From an uncultured Sphingobacteriales bacterium (GTDB taxonomy: Bacteria; Bacteroidota; Bacteroidia; Chitinophagales; Chitinophagaceae), in NCBI GenBank assembly GCA_946887085.1, contig CAMPKG010000121.1, positions 1 through 9,252 of the forward strand: a stretch of DNA of 9,252 nucleotides, written 5' to 3'. The notes beneath the pieces were generated by a model, which ran no database searches, was not told the origin of the DNA, and saw nothing but the letters and a program-made list of their open reading frames with translations. The number at the start of each line of letters is the position of its first letter. Position 1 is the first letter of the stretch. This document shows positions 1 to 5,060 of this stretch, piece after piece. The translations under genes were made by a program, and so were the position numbers.

Positions 1-1
1 A

Positions 2-748
2 AAAGTAGCTGACCTCACCCGATCCCATGCTGAACTGGCACAGATAGCCTTTGCAGCTTCGCACGACCTCCAGGAGCCACTCAGGAAAATAAGGGTATTT
101 GGCAACCGGCTATCCTTGTTGAAAACTGATGAAGCCAGCGCCGATGAAGCTAATGACATAATCGCACGTATAAACGCAGCGGCCGCACGCATGCAGGAAC
201 TGATAGACGACATGGTGAATCTAACAAGCCTCATCAAAGAAGAGGGAGAAAAAGAAACCGTGGACCTGAACCATACACTGAAACATGTCTTAACCGACAT
301 GGAAGATAAAGTGAAGTCAAGCAATGCTGTCATTCACCGTGAAGTATTACCCGAACTGGTTGGTTATCCGAGGCAGTTTTACATCCTTTTGAAATCACTA
401 CTGGATAATTCACTCAAGTTTACGCGTGAGGGTGTCGACCCGATCATCGCCATCAGGGCAGACAAAACTATGGGCGATGAATTGATGCATGTAGATCGTG
501 AGTTGGCTTCCAAACAATTCTACAGGATAACAGTATCGGATAACGGCATTGGCTTCGACAATAAATTCATCTCAAAAATGTTCCGCATCTTTCAGCGCCT
601 GCATAACCAGGAATCGGAATACGAAGGAAAAGGTATTGGCTTAGCCATCTGCCAACGGATAATGGTAAATCACAAAGGTTATATAATAGCTAACGGACAT
701 CCTGACGTCGGCGCGACGTTCAAACTATTTTTTCCTGTAGAAAGCTAG
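2..748 (+). CDS. Sensor histidine kinase, C-terminal part (5' end outside window)
   Basis: This is the transmitter half of a two-component sensor kinase, which autophosphorylates a histidine and passes the phosphate to a response regulator. The open frame runs in from base 2 with no stop, so the sensor region lies upstream. The HisKA H-box reads SHDLQEPLRKI, with the phospho-acceptor His at visible residue 21 (codon 62-64). The HATPase_c domain follows: an N-box with LLDNSLKF around residues 133-140, G1 DNGIGF at 180-185, F-box MFRIFQRLH, G2 GKGIGL at 209-214, and GATFKLFFP near the end. All catalytic boxes are intact and the protein stops right after the ATPase domain, so no receiver domain is fused at the C-terminus. 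The H-box wording resembles PAS-containing bacteriophytochrome-like kinases, but the input domain cannot be seen. Its stop overlaps that of the convergent dehydrogenase gene. The partner regulator is unknown. Confidence 0.95.
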   Translation, partial: KVADLTRSHAELAQIAFAASHDLQEPLRKIRVFGNRLSLLKTDEASADEANDIIARINAAAARMQELIDDMVNLTSLIKEEGEKETVDLNHTLKHVLTDMEDKVKSSNAVIHREVLPELVGYPRQFYILLKSLLDNSLKFTREGVDPIIAIRADKTMGDELMHVDRELASKQFYRITVSDNGIGFDNKFISKMFRIFQRLHNQESEYEGKGIGLAICQRIMVNHKGYIIANGHPDVGATFKLFFPVES

Positions 749-1590
749 CCATTCACCACGTCACCACCATTGACGTGAAGTATTTGACCGGTTACATAAG
801 AGCTATCCTCGCTGGCGAGATACACATAGGCAGGAGCAACTTCCTGCGGATAACCCGCCCGGCCCATTGGCGTATCCTTGCCAAATTCTTTTAGATGCTC
901 TTTGTCGAAACTGTAGACCACGAGGGGTGTCCATACAGGCCCGGGAGCTACACCGTTGACCCTTATTTTTTTTTCAGCAAGATTCTTCGCAAGCGAGCGT
1001 GTATAGGTAACAATTGCGCCTTTCGTTGCAGAATAATCGATCAGGTGTTCGCTTCCACGATATGCGGTAACGGAAGCTGTATTAATTATTGTGCTGCCTC
1101 CGGGCATTATTTCAAGAGCTGCTTTCGTAAGATAAAAGAAAGAAAATATGTTTACCGCAAATGTTCTCATGAGTTGTTCAGCCTCAATATCCCCGACCTC
1201 ATCATCGTCTTCGTGAGTGCCGGCATTATTTACAAGAATATCGAGCTTGCCAAATTCGTGATGTGTAAAGGCAATAACCTGCTTGCAAAACCCTTCATCG
1301 CTGATATCCCCTTTTAATACCAGGCATTTTCTTCCTTCTGCCTGCACCATTTTCTCCGTCGCCTTAGCGTCATCATCGCTTTTCAAATAAACGATCGCCA
1401 CATCCGCTCCTTCACGGGCAAAATGCACAGCGACCGAGCGCCCAATACCACTGTCTCCGCCGGTTATTACAGCAACCTTGTCTTTTAATTTGCCGGTTCC
1501 CTTATAAGAGTCGCGAATTGCCGGTTTGTCGAGATAATGTTGAAAGGCCTTTTTATCTTCTTCTTTTATTTTGGTTTGCTTTTTATCCAT
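745..1590 (-). CDS. SDR family oxidoreductase, YghA / general stress protein 39-like
   Basis: A classical short-chain dehydrogenase/reductase, 281 residues, presumably cytosolic and NAD(P)-dependent. Visible motifs are the Rossmann glycine motif TGGDSGIG (43-50), the adenine-side GDIS (94-97), NNAG (121-124), the active-site Asn in AVNIF (N147), and catalytic Ser173, Tyr186 and Lys190 (YSATK). These are followed by PGPVWTPL and a C-terminal TGQILHVNGG. The roughly 35-residue N-terminal lead ending YKGTGKLKDKVAVITGG, and DTPMGRAGYPQEVAPAYVYLAS, are typical of the YghA/YdaD/GSP39 subgroup, whose Bacillus member belongs to the general stress response. The true substrate is not predictable from sequence. 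A short acidic patch (EDDDEVGD) follows NNAG. Upstream lies the terminator of the neighbouring minus-strand gene, so this gene probably has its own promoter in 1591-1630, although I see no convincing box there. The ATG at 1590 gives the full family-like N-terminus; an ATG seven bases upstream is out of frame. Confidence 0.93.
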   Translation of the reverse strand: MDKKQTKIKEEDKKAFQHYLDKPAIRDSYKGTGKLKDKVAVITGGDSGIGRSVAVHFAREGADVAIVYLKSDDDAKATEKMVQAEGRKCLVLKGDISDEGFCKQVIAFTHHEFGKLDILVNNAGTHEDDDEVGDIEAEQLMRTFAVNIFSFFYLTKAALEIMPGGSTIINTASVTAYRGSEHLIDYSATKGAIVTYTRSLAKNLAEKKIRVNGVAPGPVWTPLVVYSFDKEHLKEFGKDTPMGRAGYPQEVAPAYVYLASEDSSYVTGQILHVNGGDVVNG

Positions 1591-1630
1591 AGCGCATGGT
1601 TTCGATTAACAACCCTTAAATTTTGTTCCA

Positions 1631-1657
1631 ATAAAAAAAGGCAGCATATCGCTGCCT
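1631..1657 (-). terminator. Intrinsic terminator of the small acidic protein gene
   Basis: On the minus strand, AGGCAGC (1657-1651), a five-base loop and GCTGCCT (1645-1639) form a perfect 7-bp stem, followed directly by a run of T (complement of the A tract 1633-1639). It starts about 19 bases after the stop at 1677 and lies 40 bases before the SDR start. It should therefore separate these two same-strand genes into different transcripts. Confidence 0.85.
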
Positions 1658-1676
1658 CAGCATTTCAAGTTTATGA

Positions 1677-2069
1677 TCAATCGATTTTAGGTTCTATTTC
1701 TTCGCCCGTGGCGCTATCATTTTTCACTTCTTTTTTGTTGATATCCTCCACCTCCCGCATGAACTTAGTTACATTCTCATCCGCATATGGTCCGTAAGCA
1801 TCGATCAGTGTACCCTTCTCCCCCGATGCAGATTCGATCACATACATGATCGAGCTATCAGCAGGGTCTGACTCTCCTTCAAAACGGTAGAAGTTGATAA
1901 CCTTCACCTCCTCTGGTGTAAAGTGTTTATCAGTGGCGCAAGAGTACAGTTTTTTGTTCTTCACCTTAAAGCTATCGGTAAAGCCGTCTTTTACCACTTT
2001 GTTTACACAGGCGGTCAGGGTATTCATAAATGTCAGCTTGTCGTTAGCTTCACTATATTGGGCTTGCAT
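1677..2069 (-). CDS. Small conserved protein of the YRFEG.SDP family (often mislabelled PRPP synthetase)
   Basis: A 130-residue soluble acidic protein with no signal peptide or membrane segment. The core is LTACVNKVVKDGFTDSF (about 19-34), then FTPEEVKVINFYRFEGESDPADSS (50-73), YVIES, and GEKGTLIDAYGPYADE (83-98). This matches a small Bacteroidota family that, as I recall, is annotated in databases as phosphoribosylpyrophosphate synthetase. The label cannot be right by sequence: the protein is far too short and has no PRPP-binding loop. Function is unknown. The charged C-terminal tail (after about 110, rich in Glu, Lys and Asp) looks disordered. Family members usually begin near the helix at residues 15-20, so Met15 (codon ending at 2027) is an alternative start. 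I keep Met1 because an AGGA lies about 12 bases upstream of it. It has its own terminator. Neighbouring stress-type genes suggest, but do not prove, a stress role. Confidence 0.8.
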   Translation of the reverse strand: MQAQYSEANDKLTFMNTLTACVNKVVKDGFTDSFKVKNKKLYSCATDKHFTPEEVKVINFYRFEGESDPADSSIMYVIESASGEKGTLIDAYGPYADENVTKFMREVEDINKKEVKNDSATGEEIEPKID

Positions 2070-2383
2070 AACTTGAGATTTGTCCTGCTACTAATAAAGA
2101 AAATTCTAAGCCAGTTAGCGCTAAAAGCTGCTAAATATTTCCACAGCCATGTTTCCGATGACAACCATGCAACTATGCTTGACAATTGATTCCACTTCGT
2201 GTTTCCTTAACATTTTAAAGATCTGCATGACAACTGAATTGTGGAAAACAGTCTACAAGTCATTGCCATAATGAACTTATTCTCAGTCAAGTAAAAATTA
2301 CAGACTTCGGTATAAAAGCTAAGGGCCGGCACTTATCGCGCCAGGCCCTTGCTCTATTTACCAGACCCCCATTCTTAAGTATC
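2070..2383. other. 314-bp non-coding interval with repeats and a terminator
   Basis: No credible gene is seen on either strand; the short open frames overlapping this stretch have no recognisable protein character. The right end holds the terminator of the three-gene minus-strand unit (2312-2354). The left part should hold the promoter of the small protein gene starting at 2069, but I find no TAnnTTTG box in the right orientation. Short repeats are present: TTCCAC followed by TGTTTCC occurs at 2139-2156 and again at 2190-2206, TGACAA occurs at 2159, 2180 and 2228, and an inverted TGTGGAAAA lies near 2240. These could be protein-binding boxes or chance in AT-rich DNA. Confidence 0.6.
2312..2354 (-). 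terminator. Intrinsic terminator closing the helical-bundle operon
   Basis: On the minus strand, AAGGGCC (2350-2344) pairs with GGCCCTT (2327-2321) as a perfect 7-bp GC-rich stem. An inner GGC/GCC pair set and an outer AGC/GCT pairing past one bulged A extend it. It is followed by TTTTATA. It begins about 34 bases after the stop codon of the DUF4142 lipoprotein gene and is the only strong hairpin seen in 2312-4214, supporting a single transcript for the three upstream genes. Confidence 0.85.
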
Positions 2384-2956
2384 TTATTTAGGACTGCTCA
2401 GCTTAGCCTGCAGTTTTTTAGCGGATTCAAGATGTTCGCGCAGACTAGGCAACGTTTCAGTTATGATAGTTTTCAACTCAGCGTCTTCTACCTCATTTTG
2501 AGCTTCCTCGAATTTCTTTATGTCCTTTTCGTGATCTTCCACCATATCGTCTGCCCATTCTTTATCCCATGCGGCACCTTTTGCATCGTTGTTATCCATG
2601 TCGTGGTGATCGGCCGTGTCAATGACTATACTCTTTTTAGCGGCATAGTCGCTCAATTTCTTTCCGAGTTTTTTATGGTCAGCTTCCATTTTTCCTGCGG
2701 CGCTTTTCAGCTCTGCGTTAGTGCCCATAGTCTTTCCCTCAGCCAGCATGTGCAGCTCCATATTATTTGCTTTTACAGCGTCTTGTACAAAATCGGCATC
2801 ATCATCTTTATCCATACGGTTACCGAGATTATCTGTCGCATTTTCTATTTTGTCCGCTAATGTGTCCATTTCCTCTTCAACGTTTTCGGTAGTTGTGCTA
2901 TCGCAGGAAGCAAAGAGAAAAACAGATGCAAGGATAAACGTGCTTAGGAATTTCAT
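2384..2956 (-). CDS. DUF4142 family lipoprotein (predicted ferritin-like bundle)
   Basis: A 190-residue exported protein. A short hydrophobic signal ends in FLFASC, with Cys18 as the likely lipidated residue, so it should be anchored to a membrane facing the periplasm or beyond. After a Thr/Glu/Asp-rich linker (19-55) comes the DUF4142 domain: FVQDAVKANNMELHML (56-71), KMEADHKKLGKKL (89-101), MVEDHEKDIKKFE (138-150) and TLPSLREHLESAKKLQ (168-183). The conserved acid and histidine positions expected of this ferritin-like fold are present (Glu67, Asp93-His94, Glu140-Asp141-His142, Glu174-His175). A His/Asp-rich loop (DTADHHDMDNND, 113-124) lies between the halves and might bind metal, which is inference. 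The family's biochemical function is not established. It is the last gene of the three-gene minus-strand unit, 38 bp after the preceding stop and with no clear Shine-Dalgarno, and is followed by a strong terminator. Confidence 0.88.
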   Translation of the reverse strand: MKFLSTFILASVFLFASCDSTTTENVEEEMDTLADKIENATDNLGNRMDKDDDADFVQDAVKANNMELHMLAEGKTMGTNAELKSAAGKMEADHKKLGKKLSDYAAKKSIVIDTADHHDMDNNDAKGAAWDKEWADDMVEDHEKDIKKFEEAQNEVEDAELKTIITETLPSLREHLESAKKLQAKLSSPK

Positions 2957-2994
2957 AGTTTTTGTTTTAGTCTATATTGTTATCGAATGGTTAG

Positions 2995-3720
2995 TTATTT
3001 GCCTTCGGCCATTTTTTCCTCCATTTTCCGGATCTTTTTATCAGCCTTTCGGTGTTTCTTTTCTGATTTCTCTGCATCTCCCGCGTCATCGCTCTCGATC
3101 GACTTCCACGCTTTCTTATTTGCCTTCAGCGCTTTTTCGTCAGAATCACTTAATCCTTCTTTGCTATCTTCTTCTTTCCATGGCTTATCGTCTTTTTTTT
3201 TCCACGGTTTTTTTGTTTGTTCCTTTAAGCGGTCTACCACGGCCAGGTACTCGCGTGTGTTCAAAAGCATGTCTGACAACATATTTTTCACTTCCGGATC
3301 TGCCACTTTATTGCGCTCATTGTCAAACATGTCCATTCCATCTTTATACATATCAGCGAGTTCCTCCGCCGCATCGCTATCCCACTCCTGGCCGGCTGGT
3401 TTTTCACGCCATTTCCCGATCTTCTCCATGGCCTTTTCCATCTGCTCGCGGTTCTCATCAAAGCCACGCCGCTCAAACAAATTTTTCAGCTGCTGTTCAA
3501 CCCGCATGTGCCGTGACAGCAAATCAGCAGCAACATTCTTCAGGCCGTCGTCATGGCCTTTTTCCTCTACCAGGCGCAATAGCTCCATGGTGGCAGTATT
3601 TGCGGCTATGGCTTTACCCATCGCCTTGTGGTCTTTGGACAGATCACCCTGGGCAAATCCTCCCGGTGCTATCAACAAACCGGTGATAAACGCCAGCAAG
3701 TACTTCGTGACTTTCTTCAT
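2995..3720 (-). CDS. Exported divergent DUF4142-like protein with charged tail
   Basis: A 241-residue protein with a type I signal peptide (KK, hydrophobic 8-20, likely cleavage after Ala23 in GFA-Q), so soluble and periplasmic. Residues 35-165 follow the layout of the neighbouring DUF4142 lipoprotein: ATMELLRLVEEKGH (Glu46), LLSRHMRVEQQL (His71), then YKDGMDMFDNERNKVADPEVKN and NTREYLAVVDRL. Aligned without gaps in the second half, the lipoprotein's His142 and His175 correspond to Tyr125 and Tyr158 here, so half of the putative metal-site histidines are gone. The tail (about 168-241) is almost all Lys, Glu, Asp and Ser, with W-K repeats at Trp173, Trp181 and Trp205. Nine A in a row on the coding strand encode three Lys (174-176). 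The gene lies 26 bp after the DUF2383 gene and 38 bp before the lipoprotein gene, and is probably co-transcribed with both. Function is unknown; the DUF4142 relation is my reading by eye. Confidence 0.82.
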   Translation of the reverse strand: MKKVTKYLLAFITGLLIAPGGFAQGDLSKDHKAMGKAIAANTATMELLRLVEEKGHDDGLKNVAADLLSRHMRVEQQLKNLFERRGFDENREQMEKAMEKIGKWREKPAGQEWDSDAAEELADMYKDGMDMFDNERNKVADPEVKNMLSDMLLNTREYLAVVDRLKEQTKKPWKKKDDKPWKEEDSKEGLSDSDEKALKANKKAWKSIESDDAGDAEKSEKKHRKADKKIRKMEEKMAEGK

Positions 3721-3746
3721 GTTTTTACATTAGCTGTCATTCCTTG

Positions 3747-4214
3747 TTATTTACCAAGGTTATGAGCATCGCGATATTTCTTAATCAGGTCATGAGAGCT
3801 ACGTAGCGACTGGTGTTGTTCCTGAATTACAGATCTTATCTCCGGGCTAAGACTAGCCTCCGCGGAAAGAGCCGCCTCATACGCTCGAAGTGCAGCATCC
3901 TCGCCAAACTCACAGGAGGTAAGAATAGTTTTCCTGTCGCTGCCGGTAAACGTTGCTTTTACATCCATCCAGGCTCTGTATATCTGTCCCGAAGTAGTAG
4001 TGCCTTCTTCTACTTCACCACCGCACTCCTGCACCTTACTCACTAATTCCTGTTTATACTGTTCACTTTCGCGTATCATGCCTTCAAATGTTGCCTTCAG
4101 GTCAACGTCAAGGTCTTTGGCTTCGTTGATCGCGCGCTCGTAACCCGCAATGCGGTCATTGTTTACTTTGACGAGATCATTCAAAACTTCTACTGAAACT
4201 TCTTCATTCTGCAT
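3747..4214 (-). CDS. PA2169 / DUF2383 family four-helix-bundle protein
   Basis: A 155-residue protein without a signal or membrane segment, so cytoplasmic. It reads as the DUF2383 pattern: LNDLVKVNNDRIAGYERAINEAKD (11-34), LKATFEGMIRESEQYKQELVSKVQECGGEVEE (39-70), GQIYRAWMDVKATFTGSDRKTILTSCEFGEDAALRAYEAALS (76-117), and EIRSVIQEQHQSLRSSHDLIKKYRD (125-149). The four helices and the regularly placed acids (Glu26, Glu52, Glu102, Glu105, Glu113) plus His134 and His141 suit a ferritin-like bundle. Whether it binds metal is not known. Homologues are widespread as stress-associated small proteins, but biochemical function is unestablished. It is the first gene of the three-gene minus-strand unit. 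The ATG at 4214 starts just before the domain, giving the usual length. No Shine-Dalgarno is visible, as is common in Bacteroidota. Confidence 0.9.
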   Translation of the reverse strand: MQNEEVSVEVLNDLVKVNNDRIAGYERAINEAKDLDVDLKATFEGMIRESEQYKQELVSKVQECGGEVEEGTTTSGQIYRAWMDVKATFTGSDRKTILTSCEFGEDAALRAYEAALSAEASLSPEIRSVIQEQHQSLRSSHDLIKKYRDAHNLGK

Positions 4215-4486
4215 AAGAGTATTTTTAGATGGTATAAACAGGCGTTAAAAAACTATGCCATATAAACATTCATCATAGTCAACGGATGACTGCCGAAACA
4301 CTCAATAACCTCATCAATATTTAAGTCGCTGCCAGCTAAGTGTTTTGGGGAAATGTCCGTCGAGGGCGAATAATATAGTGGCTTGATCATCATGACAGCA
4401 AAACCATCACACCTACGACCACGCATTCCACAACTATACATCCATATAAAACCATAATACCCAACCTAAAAAACACTTACTTTGCC
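4215..4486. promoter_or_regulatory. Divergent intergenic region between helical-bundle operon and membrane protein
   Basis: These 272 bases separate two divergently transcribed units, so promoters for both must lie here. Toward the plus-strand gene there is TTACTTTG (4477-4484), one mismatch from the Bacteroidota -7 box TAnnTTTG, but no clear -33 TTG at the right distance. Toward the minus-strand operon the nearest candidate is TAGTTTTT about 40 bases upstream of the start (near 4250), also one mismatch and weak. A 62-codon minus-strand open frame (4253-4441) shows no family resemblance and is probably chance. Confidence 0.4.
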
Positions 4487-5038
4487 ATGCAAAAGTTAGA
4501 TATGATTACCGTATTGGAAATATTGAAATATACCATTCCAGCACTTATTGTTCTGATAAGCAGCTATATGATAGTAAAACGATTCCTCGTATCTGAGATA
4601 AAACACAAGCAATTGGCTATGTTCCAGGACTCGCAGGAAACAACTATGCGCCTTCGTCTCCAGGCTTACGAAAGACTGGTGCTGTTTATTGAACGCATAC
4701 ACCCCCGCCAGCTGGTGCCACGTGTTTACCAGGGAGGCATGACAGTGTCTGATCTTCAGCAGGTGCTTACTTTCAATATTAAAACCGAATTCGAACACAA
4801 TCTTTCCCAGCAGATATATGTGTCGAAGCAGGTGTGGAACACAGTACGCGGTGTGAAAGAGCAGGAGATCAGCATGATCAACCAGATCGCGAAGCAGCTT
4901 CCACCAGATGCACCGGCTAAAGAGCTGCACCAGAAGATCGTTGATTTTGTAATGACCACTGAAACGCTGCCCACGGAGATGGCCCTGGAAGTGATCAACG
5001 AAGAAGCGAAAAGTATGCTTTCTTATAACCGTTCGTAA
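4487..5038 (+). CDS. Conserved Bacteroidota membrane-anchored protein (DUF7935-like)
   Basis: A 183-residue protein with one N-terminal membrane helix (about 14-30, [16 protein letters not shown]) followed by a mostly helical cytoplasmic part. The segment [25 protein letters not shown] (56-80) is the family hallmark. It continues with [40 protein letters not shown] (101-140) and a helical C-terminus ending in [13 protein letters not shown] recognise it as a conserved Bacteroidota hypothetical protein, I believe now DUF7935; its function is unknown to me. It lies 22 bp upstream of the mutase gene on the same strand and is probably co-transcribed with it. Start choice is uncertain: the possible -7 box ends only two bases before the ATG at 4487, so Met6 (4502) is a credible alternative and would still precede the membrane helix. 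Confidence 0.78.
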   Translation: MQKLDMITVLEILKYTIPALIVLISSYMIVKRFLVSEIKHKQLAMFQDSQETTMRLRLQAYERLVLFIERIHPRQLVPRVYQGGMTVSDLQQVLTFNIKTEFEHNLSQQIYVSKQVWNTVRGVKEQEISMINQIAKQLPPDAPAKELHQKIVDFVMTTETLPTEMALEVINEEAKSMLSYNRS

Positions 5039-5060
5039 TATCCAACTAAAAGCAGTTTTT

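Noticed and set aside
116..748. TTG at 116 as the start of the histidine kinase gene
   Set aside because: The same frame is open back to base 2 and encodes the phospho-acceptor H-box at residues 20-30 of the visible part, so the gene begins before the window.
2721..3733. Long plus-strand open frames (321 and 248 codons) opposite the exported DUF4142-like gene
   Set aside because: Their translations are Ser/Phe/Pro-rich and without family features, which is what the complement of a Lys/Glu/Asp-rich gene yields. The minus-strand genes have signal peptides, domain motifs and operon spacing.
4253..4441. 62-codon minus-strand open frame in the divergent intergenic region
   Set aside because: No recognisable domain, no ribosome binding site, and a position where promoters of two divergent units are expected. 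Chance is more likely, though a short real gene cannot be excluded.
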